NCBI GenBank assembly: GCA_002368155.1
Contig: AP018180.1
Span: 4,135,380-4,199,379 of the forward strand
Length of the DNA: 64,000 bases
Source of the DNA: Nostoc carneum NIES-2107
Lineage (GTDB): Bacteria > Cyanobacteriota > Cyanobacteriia > Cyanobacteriales > Nostocaceae
Direction of reading: 5' to 3'
Under the pieces are notes generated by a model. That model worked only from the letters and a program-made list of their open reading frames with translations. It made no database searches and had not been told where the DNA came from. Positions 9,096-17,942 of the stretch are shown in pieces (within the stretch, counting starts at the first letter, position 1; each line of letters opens with the position of its first letter). Made by a program: the position numbers and the translations under genes.

Positions 9096-9114
9096 ACTAC
9101 CTTCAGAAAATCAA

Positions 9115-9984
9115 TTAATCTTCGCTTTCTAAAATTTGCTTTGCTTGCAAAAGTTGCTGCTGATATTCTTCACTCAAAGTAGGATATTTAAGATTGAGTT
9201 CTTTTAATTTGGTGCAGACAATATCAGCAACCGTCAGACGTGTAAACCATTTGTGATCGGCAGGAATAATATACCAAGGAGCCCATTCAGTGCTAGTTTT
9301 TTGGAAAATATCTTCATAAGCACTCATATAATCATCCCAAAAAGCTCTTTCTCGCACATCATTAGCAGAAAACTTCCAATTTTTCTCTGGCGATTCAATC
9401 CGAGCCAAAAATCTTTTTTTCTGTTCTGATTTAGAGACATTCAGAAAAAATTTCAGGATAACAATGCCGTTATTCACTAAATACTTTTCAAAATTATTAA
9501 TCTCTTCAAAACGCTGCTTCCATATATTATTTCCTTCAGGGAACTGTGGAAGTTGCTGTTTTTTGAGAATTTCCGGATGAACGCGTACTACTAGTACTTC
9601 TTCATAGTATGAACGGTTAAATATTCCAATCCTACCCCGTTCAGGTAAAGCTTTCATTGACCGCCAAAGGTAGTCATGGTCTAATTCTTCAGCACTTGGC
9701 GACTTAAAACTAAAAACTTGACAACCTTGGGGATTAACCCCCGACATAACGTGTTTAATTGTGCTGTCTTTACCAGCAGCATCCATTGCTTGAAAAATAA
9801 TTAGCAATGCATAGGTGTTTTGAGCGTAGAGAACATCTTGGTAATAAGCTAATCGTTGAATATCTGCCTCTAATTTACCTTCAGCATCAGCTTTTTGCTG
9901 GTAATTTCCTTTAAAGCCTGAGTCATACTGCTTCTTTAAGGAAACTTTTGAGCCTGGTTTAACAATAAAAGCATCATGATTCAT
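9115..9984 (-). CDS. Polyphosphate kinase 2 family protein (PPK2)
   Basis: A 289-residue soluble kinase of the PPK2 family, which transfers phosphate between polyphosphate and nucleotides. The Walker A region reads [19 protein letters not shown], followed by [14 protein letters not shown] and the second conserved block [33 protein letters not shown] and a lid region rich in Arg and Trp follow. One PPK2 domain at this length fits the single-domain classes; which nucleotide is used cannot be told. The ATG at 9984 starts just before the conserved [11 protein letters not shown] region. It stands alone, convergent with the zinc-ribbon gene. Confidence 0.9.
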   Translation of the reverse strand: MNHDAFIVKPGSKVSLKKQYDSGFKGNYQQKADAEGKLEADIQRLAYYQDVLYAQNTYALLIIFQAMDAAGKDSTIKHVMSGVNPQGCQVFSFKSPSAEELDHDYLWRSMKALPERGRIGIFNRSYYEEVLVVRVHPEILKKQQLPQFPEGNNIWKQRFEEINNFEKYLVNNGIVILKFFLNVSKSEQKKRFLARIESPEKNWKFSANDVRERAFWDDYMSAYEDIFQKTSTEWAPWYIIPADHKWFTRLTVADIVCTKLKELNLKYPTLSEEYQQQLLQAKQILESED

Positions 9985-10293
9985 ATAAAATGCCTCACTG
10001 TGATGTTGATGGTTAAGGTTTTAGCCTGACTGAATTTCAGCAGTAGTATATACACAACCACACAACACCAATAGATACAGTTAATTTTAAATCATGGGGT
10101 GGACAAGACTGCGATCGCAGCCTTGTCATAGCAATAAGTCAGCTGAAAATCTAACTTTCGCACAACACTTGAGATAAGCAATAAATGTAGCAATAATCAC
10201 AGTAAATATTAATAATTGTATTTACTGAAAGACCATAGAATATCCAATGTACTCAGTGATATTGAATATAAATCAATATCGAATCTTGCTGTT

Positions 10294-10324
10294 CCCCTGC
10301 AACCTTTAGTGGTTGTGGGGGTTT
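10294..10324 (+). terminator. Rho-independent-like terminator with no upstream gene
   Basis: CCCC-TG-CAACC, loop TTTAGT, GGTTG-T-GGGGG, then a T-rich tail, on the plus strand. Both flanking protein genes are on the minus strand, so this terminator would serve a transcript without an obvious ORF, such as a small RNA. Confidence 0.45.
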
Positions 10325-10475
10325 ATTTAAGTTTTTACTGATGCTGAATCGACACAGTACAAACCTTAGATAATGCAAATGATTTATCTAATATCACACA
10401 AACAATTAGCAGTTATCTCTACCTAAAGACTAAGCTAATAAGCACCTAGATAAAACAGTTAAAAGTTATAAGTAG

Positions 10476-10538
10476 GGTGTGTTACGGCTATGAGATGATT
10501 TGGGACTTAGAGACAATGAAATTGAGCCGTAACGCACC
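10476..10538. repeat. GGTGCGTTA-type inverted repeat with long loop
   Basis: GGTGTGTTACGGCT (10476-10489) pairs with AGCCGTAACGCACC (10525-10538) with one mismatch and a 35-nt loop. It is an extended member of the dispersed palindrome family. Confidence 0.6.
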
Positions 10539-10618
10539 GCCATATGGATGGTGTGTAGACGCTAGGATAGTTATTTCGTGACAAAGTATATTGGAATTCT
10601 AATATGGATAAAGCCGAG

Positions 10619-11407
10619 CTAAGCTCCCATACCAGAATACCGCTTTAAACCCATACGCCACAGCCAGCGATTTAAAACTAAAAATATTAATGTCCAACCT
10701 ACCAGTGCTAGAAAACCACGCCCTAAATCAACAGGTAGTCCAATCAAAATACTAGCAGGAAAATCAATTAAATAAGGGAATGGTGTTAACATCACGATAG
10801 CCCTTACAGAATCAGGAAATACTTCTAAAGGTGCAATCATGCCTGATAAAAATAGATAAAATAACATCCAAAGATTTTCTAATGCAGTTGCTCTTTCTGT
10901 CCAAAAAGCGAACATTGCAAAAGTATATTGAATTGTAAATCTTAATATAAAAGCTATTAATACTGATAGAACAAACAATAATACACTACCCAATCTCGGC
11001 ACCCAAAAAGCTTGGGGATAAAGAATAAAGAATAAACCTACCAATATAAATGCAAATTGTAGGCGTGCCAATCTATCAGAAACATGAATGGCAACATGAT
11101 GCCATACAGGGTCGATAGGCTGTAATAATCTAGGAGAAAGCTTCCCTTCAACTACTTCCTTTTCAAAATCCCAAATTACCCAAACAGCAGTAAATTGCCT
11201 AATAACAAAAACTACTAAAAAATAACGAGCAAAATCTACAGGTGTCAAATTAAAGCGTCCACCCTGGGCTGCTTGTATCCAGATACCCATAAAAATAATA
11301 GGTAACGAACCAGACAACACCCATAAAATCATTTCTGCTCGGTATTCAAGTATGTAAGCATAGTAGACTGCAAGTAAAGTTAGAGCTTTCCTAATAATTC
11401 GCTTCAT
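10619..11407 (-). CDS. ABC-2 type transporter permease
   Basis: An integral membrane protein of about 262 residues with six hydrophobic segments, of the ABC-2 permease family that pairs with the ATPase immediately upstream. The N-terminal MKRIIRKALTLLAVYYAYIL and the segment VVFVIRQFTAVWVIWDFEKE followed by GKLSPRLLQP are typical of this cyanobacterial permease type. The frame is open upstream to a TTG at 11464, but the ATG at 11407 begins the conserved sequence, so I chose it. The substrate is unknown. The stop lies 169 bp before the ATPase gene's stop-side boundary, and the same strand suggests one operon with the ATPase and the UbiB-like kinase. Confidence 0.85.
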   Translation of the reverse strand: MKRIIRKALTLLAVYYAYILEYRAEMILWVLSGSLPIIFMGIWIQAAQGGRFNLTPVDFARYFLVVFVIRQFTAVWVIWDFEKEVVEGKLSPRLLQPIDPVWHHVAIHVSDRLARLQFAFILVGLFFILYPQAFWVPRLGSVLLFVLSVLIAFILRFTIQYTFAMFAFWTERATALENLWMLFYLFLSGMIAPLEVFPDSVRAIVMLTPFPYLIDFPASILIGLPVDLGRGFLALVGWTLIFLVLNRWLWRMGLKRYSGMGA

Positions 11408-11542
11408 TGCTGTTTGGTATTGGAATTTGATAATTATTAGCAGATTATCTACAGCAGTCTGCAATCAAATTAAGTACATAAATAGAAAATTAAAGATAAA
11501 AATTCGTTTACCTTTAAATACACATACTCAGCACTCTTGTAC

Positions 11543-11562
11543 AGACGCGATTAATCGCGTCT
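11543..11562. repeat. 20-bp palindrome AGACGCGATTAATCGCGTCT, copy A
   Basis: A perfect 20-bp palindrome in the gap between the ABC permease and ATPase genes. An identical copy is at 17190-17209 and a near copy at 17221-17240. Function unknown. Confidence 0.7.
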
Positions 11563-11576
11563 CTGCAATTCAGCAC

Positions 11577-12569
11577 TTATTCTACAACTCCAGACTGAAA
11601 TACTTTGCCAATAACTTCTTCTACTGGTGGTTCAGTTACTTGTAAATCTACTACCTCTAAATCAGCTAAAATTTGAGATACAGTTTGCGTTAGTGTATCT
11701 TGAGGTACTAAAAAACGCACCGTTCGCCCTTCTAATAGTTGTAAATCTCCATAAGATAGCAGTTTTTCTTTGGGCAAACATTGGGCTAACTCTAAATGAA
11801 TTTCTCGATAAGGAGCGAAGCGTTCTAAAAGTTCATCCAAGCTGCCATCGTACATCAGCCTTCCTTGATGAATCAACAACACTCGTTGACATAAAGCTGT
11901 GATGTCAGCCATGTAATGACTTGTTAATAAAACAGTCGCTTGATAACGTTGATTGTACTCGCGTAAAAAATCACGTACCCCAGCTTGAGCATTCACATCT
12001 AATCCCAAGGTGGGTTCATCTAAAAATAACACCTGAGGACGATGTAAGAGTGCAGCTAAAAGTTCGGCTTTCATTCTTTCACCCAGTGACAGTTTTCTTA
12101 CTGGTTGGGTAAGCTTTCCTTCTAGGGAAAGCATCTCTGTTAACTCACCGACTCGTCGCTGAAATTCTTTATTGGGAATGTTATAAACAGCCGCATTAAT
12201 TTTTAAAGAATCTAAAGCTGGTAGATCCCAAATTAATTGCTGCTTTTGTCCCATCACCAAAGTAATTTTTTGCAAAAATGCTTCTTGGCGCTGAAAGGGA
12301 ATTTGTCCTGCAACTCTCACACGACCACTAGTAGGATGAATTAACCCTGTGAGCATTTTTAGGGTGGTAGTTTTACCAGCCCCATTTGGCCCTAAAAACC
12401 CTACTACTTCCCCAGTAGCGATTTCAAAGGAAACATTCTGAACTGCTTTTATAGAACGGTAGGTGCGGCGGAAGAAGTGAGCAATTGTACCTTTAATGCC
12501 AGGTTCCTTTACCGCCACCGGATAAAATTTATTTAAGTCTTCAGCCACAATTATCGGCATAGACCTCAT
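11577..12569 (-). CDS. ABC transporter ATP-binding protein (ABC-2 type)
   Basis: A 330-residue cytoplasmic ATPase. Walker A is GPNGAGKTT (about residue 60-68), the signature is LSLGERMKAELLAALL, and Walker B is VLFLDEPTLGLD, followed by the switch His in LLTSHYMAD. The C-terminal part after residue 240 is the extension common in ABC-2 exporters. Its ATG at 12569 overlaps the TGA of the UbiB-like kinase gene as ATGA, which implies translational coupling. The permease gene follows on the same strand. A second ATG three codons downstream is also possible. The exported substrate is not known. Confidence 0.93.
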   Translation of the reverse strand: MRSMPIIVAEDLNKFYPVAVKEPGIKGTIAHFFRRTYRSIKAVQNVSFEIATGEVVGFLGPNGAGKTTTLKMLTGLIHPTSGRVRVAGQIPFQRQEAFLQKITLVMGQKQQLIWDLPALDSLKINAAVYNIPNKEFQRRVGELTEMLSLEGKLTQPVRKLSLGERMKAELLAALLHRPQVLFLDEPTLGLDVNAQAGVRDFLREYNQRYQATVLLTSHYMADITALCQRVLLIHQGRLMYDGSLDELLERFAPYREIHLELAQCLPKEKLLSYGDLQLLEGRTVRFLVPQDTLTQTVSQILADLEVVDLQVTEPPVEEVIGKVFQSGVVE

Positions 12570-14209
12570 TTTAAACGACCCGATCGCAAAATACTAAAAA
12601 TTAGCCACAATCCCAACAGACTTGCAGCCGCAAACAAGATATTGCTTAACAAAGATAGTTGAGTTGTCTGGGCGTGGTTAGAAATAATTGCTGCTCCCAT
12701 AATCAGGGAACCTACTAGGATGCTAAATGAAAGACGATTGGCAGCATCATCCATAGTCCGGCGGACACCATCTAAACCCCGCAGCGATAAATTCCACTGC
12801 AATGTTTCTGATGTTACCCGGTCTAATAGTAGTTCAATCTGACGGGGAGATTGTAAAGACAGGCTTTTCAGATCCAATGCTGTTCTAAGGAGCGATCGCA
12901 AGGGATTTTCGCCGACTAACTGACGACGGAACAAGTCTGTGAGTAATGGCTGAATCTCATCAACAAAGTTTAATTCTGGATTGAAGCCACGGGCTAACCC
13001 TTCTAAGTTAGCTAAGGTTTTGGCATATAACCCCATGTTACTGGGCAAGCGAATTTTATTATTGCGGGCGACTTGCAAAATTTCATAAATGACATGACTG
13101 AAATTTATTGCTGATAAATTGACGTTGAGATACTTTCGCAGCATCCGGTCATAATCATTTTCCAGTCGCGCTAAAATAACTGGCTGGCTAGAATCTGCTA
13201 GCTGTAAAGTTAACTGGGCACAGCGTTGAGCATCCAAATCGACGATCGCTAACAGCATTTCTGTTAAAATCTGCTGGGTACGGGGATCGAGCCTGCCTAC
13301 CATGCCACAATCTAACAAAGCTACCCGACCATCTTGCAGATAAAATACATTCCCCGGATGGGGATCGGCATGAAAAAATCCATCTATATATAGTTGTTGA
13401 AAAAAAGCTCTAAATAATAAACTCGTGAGCGCTTTGCGTTCTGCGATCGGATCTTTACCATTTTGATTACTTAAATTTGCGGTGAGCAGAGGTACTCCTT
13501 CTAACCACTCCATCACCATCAACTTTTCTGTAGTTAACTCCCAGTAGATTTCGGCAACTACTATCTGTTGGGGATCAAACCATTTACCCTGGGATAAGTT
13601 GCGGCGGAGTTGGTCTGTATATTCTGCTTCCCTAGTGAAATCTAACTCGGCTTCTAGGGCTTTGGTAAATTCTTCAGCGATAGATTTGATTTCGTTGTTT
13701 CGCCCAAAATCCGTTCTTGCTACTAAATCAGCAATCCCTTGAATTAAAGCTATATCTTGAGCGACTGTTAAATCGATCCCCGGACGTTGCACCTTCAAAG
13801 CAACTTCTCGACCATCTGCTAATGTAGCCCGATGAGTTTGAGCTATTGATCCCGCCGCTACCGCTACAGGATTAATTGTCTTAAAAGTCTCTTCCAAGGG
13901 AGTCTTTAGCTGTTGGCGCAGTAGGACTTCAATATCTGACCAGGGAACTGGTGGAACTTCATCTTGCAGAGTTGAAAGTTCATCAATATAGCCAGCGCTA
14001 AGTAAGTCTGGACGGGTAGAAAGTAGCTGCCCTAGTTTGACATAGACAGGCCCCAAATCCACCAGAATGTTTTTTAATACTGCAGGTGTTGGTAGTTGTG
14101 GTTCATCAGCTTTACCACCAGTAAGTAACCTACGCATATAGTCCCAGCCGTTACGCAGGACTACTTCAATAATTTCTCGTTGACGAGGAACTGTTTGAGT
14201 GAGGAACAT
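12566..14209 (-). CDS. UbiB/AarF/ABC1-family atypical kinase
   Basis: A 547-residue ABC1-family protein. Family motifs are present: KxGQ in [16 protein letters not shown], the Ala-rich loop [26 protein letters not shown] with the ATP-binding Lys, and the catalytic/metal segments [13 protein letters not shown] and [14 protein letters not shown]. The last has DCG where many homologues have DFG. Two hydrophobic segments sit at the C-terminus ([14 protein letters not shown] and [20 protein letters not shown]), so it is membrane-anchored. Relatives support quinone or tocopherol/prenyl-lipid metabolism in bacteria and plastids. It is the first gene of an operon with the ABC ATPase (4-bp overlap). 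Confidence 0.9.
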   Translation of the reverse strand: MFLTQTVPRQREIIEVVLRNGWDYMRRLLTGGKADEPQLPTPAVLKNILVDLGPVYVKLGQLLSTRPDLLSAGYIDELSTLQDEVPPVPWSDIEVLLRQQLKTPLEETFKTINPVAVAAGSIAQTHRATLADGREVALKVQRPGIDLTVAQDIALIQGIADLVARTDFGRNNEIKSIAEEFTKALEAELDFTREAEYTDQLRRNLSQGKWFDPQQIVVAEIYWELTTEKLMVMEWLEGVPLLTANLSNQNGKDPIAERKALTSLLFRAFFQQLYIDGFFHADPHPGNVFYLQDGRVALLDCGMVGRLDPRTQQILTEMLLAIVDLDAQRCAQLTLQLADSSQPVILARLENDYDRMLRKYLNVNLSAINFSHVIYEILQVARNNKIRLPSNMGLYAKTLANLEGLARGFNPELNFVDEIQPLLTDLFRRQLVGENPLRSLLRTALDLKSLSLQSPRQIELLLDRVTSETLQWNLSLRGLDGVRRTMDDAANRLSFSILVGSLIMGAAIISNHAQTTQLSLLSNILFAAASLLGLWLIFSILRSGRLK

Positions 14210-14213
14210 TTTT

Positions 14214-14340
14214 TTGGGGACAAGGGATTGGGGATTGGGGACTGGGGATTGGGGACTGGGGATTAGGGATTGGGGATTGGGGATTGGGGATTGGGGATTG
14301 GGAATTAGGGATTGGGAATTGGGGATTGGGGATTGGGGAT
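14214..14340. repeat. STRR heptamer array (GGGGATT/GGGGACT)
   Basis: About 17 tandem heptamers of the type GGGGATT, GGGGACT, GGGAATT and AGGGATT, immediately upstream of the UbiB-like gene's start. This is cyanobacterial STRR-type repeated DNA. Confidence 0.85.
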
Positions 14341-14390
14341 GATAAATTTCTTTTATGTCCCCACTTCTGTTGATCTCTCTTGTCTTCTTA

Positions 14391-14436
14391 GTACCTAGTC
14401 CCCAGTACCTAGTACCCAGTCCCTAATCCCTAGTTA
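14391..14436. repeat. STRR heptamer array, opposite orientation
   Basis: Units such as AGTACCT, AGTCCCC and AATCCCT, the complement of the array at 14214-14340. Together the two arrays form a loose inverted arrangement in the gap between the UbiB-like and mannose-1-phosphate guanylyltransferase genes. Confidence 0.75.
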
Positions 14437-14487
14437 TAATGAAAATAGCAGAACCTTAGCCTCTGCCAAGGGTTTTAACTTTTACAG

Positions 14488-15552
14488 CTATAGCAAGTCG
14501 GTAAATCGGGGATCGCTTTGGAGTGTTTTGAGAATTTGTTTAATTTCCTGGGTACGGTCTTTTTTGACTATGAGGGTAACTTTGCGATCGCGCACGATCA
14601 CTACATCCTCTAAGCCTATGGTAACAATGACATCTTCGGGATCGGTGGCGTAAAGTAGTGCTCCTTGGGTATCAAGCCCCACATGGGTAGCAAGTTCCAC
14701 ATTGGGAGTATCTTCTGTTTTCAGTAAACGTTCGATCGCATTCCAATCGCCTAAATCATCCCAGCCAAATGCCACTGGTAAGACATATGCTAAAGTGGTC
14801 TTTTCCATAAGTGCATAGTCTATACTTTTCTTAGGCAACTGCGGGTAGATACTAGGGCCATTTTGTGCTAGAGGTTCGATAATTTCAGGCGCGTGGGTAT
14901 ACAGTTCCTTGAGAACAACACCAGCCCGAAAAACGAACATTCCACTATTCCAGCTAAAACGCCCCGTTGATAAAAAAGTTTCTGCCGTTTCCCGGTTGGG
15001 CTTTTCAGTAAAGCGGTTGACGTGATAAGCTGGCAACTCATCAAAGGTACCAATTTTCTCGCCTTGTTCGATATAGCCGTAACCAGTGGATGGGAAAGTA
15101 GGCTTGATCCCCAGTGTGACAATCGCTTCTGTACTTGCCGCTAAAGAGCTAGCAGCATTTAAGGTGTTCGCAAACGCCTCTTGATCGGCAATCCAGTGAT
15201 CTGCTGGAAAAAAACCAACGATCGCATCCTCGCCATAACGCTGTTTAATGACTAAACTTGTCCAAGCAACAGCTGCGGCAGTGTCTCTTCCCTCTGACTC
15301 GATCAATAAATTTTGTGAAGGCAGTTCTGGCAGCTGTTGTCGCACTCCTTCAGCTATCTGATTAGAAGTGATGACAAACACAGAATCCCACCCGCCCACG
15401 AGTTTTATCAACCGATCGGCGGTTGCTTGTAATAAGCTTCTAGAGCTACCATCAAGACTTAAAAATTGCTTGGGTCGTCCGGAACGACTTAAGGGCCAAA
15501 AACGCTCACCTTTACCACCAGCAAGAATTACGGGGAACAATGAATTAGTCAT
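14488..15552 (-). CDS. manC: Mannose-1-phosphate guanylyltransferase
   Basis: A nucleotidyltransferase of about 354 residues making GDP-mannose from mannose-1-phosphate and GTP, a precursor for exopolysaccharide and envelope glycans. The N-terminal PVILAGGKGERFWPLSR is the nucleotide-binding signature with the GRPKQFL stretch following. GFFPADHWI, FTEKPNRETAETFL, RFSWNSGMFVF and the C-terminal FGWDDLGDWNA are family landmarks. It lacks the C-terminal isomerase domain of the bifunctional enzymes. I chose the ATG at 15552 (MTNSLFPVI); a TTG four codons upstream at 15564 is also in frame. It is divergent from the LCP gene, another envelope glycan gene. Confidence 0.92.
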   Translation of the reverse strand: MTNSLFPVILAGGKGERFWPLSRSGRPKQFLSLDGSSRSLLQATADRLIKLVGGWDSVFVITSNQIAEGVRQQLPELPSQNLLIESEGRDTAAAVAWTSLVIKQRYGEDAIVGFFPADHWIADQEAFANTLNAASSLAASTEAIVTLGIKPTFPSTGYGYIEQGEKIGTFDELPAYHVNRFTEKPNRETAETFLSTGRFSWNSGMFVFRAGVVLKELYTHAPEIIEPLAQNGPSIYPQLPKKSIDYALMEKTTLAYVLPVAFGWDDLGDWNAIERLLKTEDTPNVELATHVGLDTQGALLYATDPEDVIVTIGLEDVVIVRDRKVTLIVKKDRTQEIKQILKTLQSDPRFTDLL

Positions 15553-15649
15553 TATGTCATACAACTTTACTAAAGAACATTACAAGTTTACAGTGGGCTT
15601 TTCTACTGGCAAGATTTGTAGCTTGGACTAACATACTTTTAAGGAGTGG

Positions 15650-17176
15650 TTGAGTGGGGAGATAATTGTGATTAAACAAATGCAATGGACGGAAAATCAA
15701 GTCACGCCTCAACAAGTACCAGCTTTAGATTTAGATGAGGTTAAGCCTCAACAATTACCAAAGTCAGATACTCAAGTTACGCCTCAACCAGCAGTAGCAC
15801 CAGAGCAAGAAGATAGACCGAAACAACCTACTAATGTTTCCCGTGGTGTTGTCGAGTCTGTAGGTGAAATTCCTAACCAGCTTTATGAGCGGTTAGGCTT
15901 AACCATGCCCCGCTGGCTATTGTGGGTGTTAACGGTTGTCTTAGGTATCGTTTTATCTGGGCTGCTAGTTTCTACCTTGGCGTTGTGGACTCCTTTATGG
16001 AGTAATCTCGACCAAACTGAAGAAGATGCTGGAACATCTGGCAAAGAACAGGCAAAAGTTCCCCTGCCTGGGGAATTATGGGGCAAAATCTCGGAGTATC
16101 AGCTTTCAAAACCCATGAATATTTTGATCATGGGGATTGAACCAGTCAAAGGTACTGTTGACGGCTCACCAGAAAGTTTTGCTGGTAAAAGCGACACGAT
16201 GCTGATGGTGAGGCTCAACCCTGGCGATAAATCCATGAAGGTGCTGTCAATTCCTCGGGATACGATGATTGCCATCCCCGAAAAGGGATTAACTAAAGTA
16301 TCTGATGCTAACGCTCAAGGCGGCCCAGTATTGGCAGCGCGGGTAATTAGCCGGACTTTAAATAACGCACCAATCGATCGCTATATGCGGATCTCTACTA
16401 GCGGCTTACGCCAAATGGTAGATCAGTTGGGTGGAGTAGAGGTATTTGTGCCGAAATCAATGGCATATCAAAACGCCTCTGGTCAATCAGTTAGCTTAGT
16501 AAGCGGCTGGCAAACTCTCAACGGCGAACAAGCAGAACTATTTATTCGTTACCGCGAACCCGGTTTAGGTGATTTACCCCGAGTTCAAAGACAGCAAGCG
16601 CTGATGAAAGCGTTAGTAGAACGCCTAAATAGTCCGACTGTTTTACCCAGGTTGCCACAATTAACCCGCATTATGCGGAAGTACTTTGACACCAACCTGA
16701 AAATAGAAGAAATGATGGCATTGGTGAATTTTTCCGTAAATCTGGAACGGGATAATTTCCAAATGACCGTATTACCTGGTGGCTTCAGCCGCTTCAGCCA
16801 AGACCCCAATAGTTATTGGTTGAATATGACTGGGCAACAAAGCCTGTTGAATGATTATGTTGGGGTAAATGTGCCTGGTCTCAAGCCGGATGTACGACCA
16901 GTTACTAAACTCAAAATTGCTATTCAAAATGCTTCCAATCAACCACAGTTAACTCAAAAAGTTATCAATTCTCTCAAACAAAAAGGCTTCACCAACGTTT
17001 ATCCGGTACCAGATTGGCCTGATACCCAACGCCAAACTCAAATTATTGTGCAAGGAGGTAAGCGAGAATTAGGAATTGATCTCCAAAAAATTATCGGTTT
17101 AGGTCAAATTGAAATGACAGCGACTGGTGATTTGGAATCTGACCTGACAATCCAAATTGGTAAAGATTGGAAATAG
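15650..17176 (+). CDS. LytR-CpsA-Psr (LCP) family cell-wall glycopolymer ligase
   Basis: A 508-residue membrane-anchored protein. A Pro/Gln-rich cytoplasmic tail of about 85 residues precedes one transmembrane helix (WLLWVLTVVLGIVLSGLL). The LCP domain spans about 155-345 with NILIMGIEP, the Arg/Asp segment VLSIPRDTMI, GGVEVFVP and the YREPGLGDLPRVQRQQ motif that contacts the lipid pyrophosphate. A LytR_C domain closes the protein (IAIQNASNQPQ to the end). LCP proteins transfer glycan from an undecaprenyl carrier to the cell wall. The start is uncertain: TTG at 15650 lies too near AAGGAG (15641-15646), while GTG at 15668 and ATG at 15680 are alternatives. Confidence 0.88.
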   Translation: MSGEIIVIKQMQWTENQVTPQQVPALDLDEVKPQQLPKSDTQVTPQPAVAPEQEDRPKQPTNVSRGVVESVGEIPNQLYERLGLTMPRWLLWVLTVVLGIVLSGLLVSTLALWTPLWSNLDQTEEDAGTSGKEQAKVPLPGELWGKISEYQLSKPMNILIMGIEPVKGTVDGSPESFAGKSDTMLMVRLNPGDKSMKVLSIPRDTMIAIPEKGLTKVSDANAQGGPVLAARVISRTLNNAPIDRYMRISTSGLRQMVDQLGGVEVFVPKSMAYQNASGQSVSLVSGWQTLNGEQAELFIRYREPGLGDLPRVQRQQALMKALVERLNSPTVLPRLPQLTRIMRKYFDTNLKIEEMMALVNFSVNLERDNFQMTVLPGGFSRFSQDPNSYWLNMTGQQSLLNDYVGVNVPGLKPDVRPVTKLKIAIQNASNQPQLTQKVINSLKQKGFTNVYPVPDWPDTQRQTQIIVQGGKRELGIDLQKIIGLGQIEMTATGDLESDLTIQIGKDWK

Positions 17177-17189
17177 TTAAGAGTTGGAG

Positions 17190-17240
17190 AGACGCGATTA
17201 ATCGCGTCTGTAGATTTGAGAGACGCAATTAATTGTGTCT
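17190..17240. repeat. Two tandem 20-bp palindromes (AGACGCGATTAATCGCGTCT family)
   Basis: A perfect palindrome at 17190-17209 and a one-mismatch version at 17221-17240 sit just after the LCP stop codon. The same palindrome occurs at 11543-11562. They could form terminators or be remnants of a small mobile repeat. Confidence 0.7.
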
Positions 17241-17306
17241 GTACAAAAGTCAAGAGTTAGAATTAATTTATGATGAATTTTTGACTTTTGAATCTACAAA
17301 AAAGTT

Positions 17307-17813
17307 ATGAAAAAGTTTTGGTTACGCTTTTTTAGCTTGATATTGATTTTGATATTGGCTGGTTTATGGGTGATTCTTACTCCTAGACCAGCCTTTGCTC
17401 AAACAAATACTATCAATTACAACAACACTAATTTAGAGAATCGTGACTTTTCACATAACGATTTAGCTAGGGTAACTTTTGTAGCAGCAGAAATGCGAGG
17501 CACAAATTTTGCCGGAGCCAATTTAACAAACGCAATTTTAACTAAAGGTGTGTTACTCAAAGCCAATTTAGAAGGTGCAAACCTCACAGGCGCTTTAGTG
17601 GATCGCGTAACTTTTGATAATGCCAACCTCAAAAATGCCATTTTTACAGAAGCAACTTTAACCCGTAGCCGCTTTTATGATGCTGAAATCACTGGTGCCG
17701 ATTTTACAGATGCTTTAATAGACCGCTATCAAGTATCACTATTATGCGATCGCGCCGATGGAGTTAATCCAGTAACCGGAGTTTCCACACGCGATAGTTT
17801 GGGTTGTCGATAG
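17307..17813 (+). CDS. Secreted pentapeptide-repeat protein
   Basis: A 168-residue protein with a signal peptide (positively charged MKKFWLRFF, hydrophobic core, cleavage after RPAFA-Q). Residues about 40-145 are pentapeptide repeats of the A(N/D)LXX type, such as [20 protein letters not shown], expected to form a right-handed beta-helix. The C-terminus holds two Cys ([14 protein letters not shown]) that could pair in the periplasm or thylakoid lumen. Many such proteins occur in cyanobacteria; function is unknown. The gene stands between the LCP and murJ genes on the same strand. Confidence 0.85.
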   Translation: MKKFWLRFFSLILILILAGLWVILTPRPAFAQTNTINYNNTNLENRDFSHNDLARVTFVAAEMRGTNFAGANLTNAILTKGVLLKANLEGANLTGALVDRVTFDNANLKNAIFTEATLTRSRFYDAEITGADFTDALIDRYQVSLLCDRADGVNPVTGVSTRDSLGCR

Positions 17814-17942
17814 GAAGAAAATCACAAATACCAAACCCCAAACACCAAATAACTAATTTTTGATAATTTGCCTGATAGACTCTACAATTGCAGGTTAAAT
17901 GTGTTGAGATATGCACTCAGTTAGAGTTGTCAGGTATTATTC

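Larger units (their letters stand above)
8795..9114. other. Convergent intergenic region with two hairpin repeats
   Basis: A gap between the zinc-ribbon gene and the convergent PPK2 gene. It holds two copies of the GGTGCGTTA inverted repeat (8888-8916 and 9075-9095). These may terminate transcription from both sides. No gene is seen. Confidence 0.5.
9985..10618. other. Intergenic region with a terminator-like hairpin and a repeat
   Basis: A 634-bp gap upstream of the PPK2 gene and downstream of the ABC permease gene. It contains a GC-rich plus-strand hairpin at 10294-10324 and a long-loop copy of the GGTGCGTTA repeat at 10476-10538. No protein-coding frame is convincing. Confidence 0.5.
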
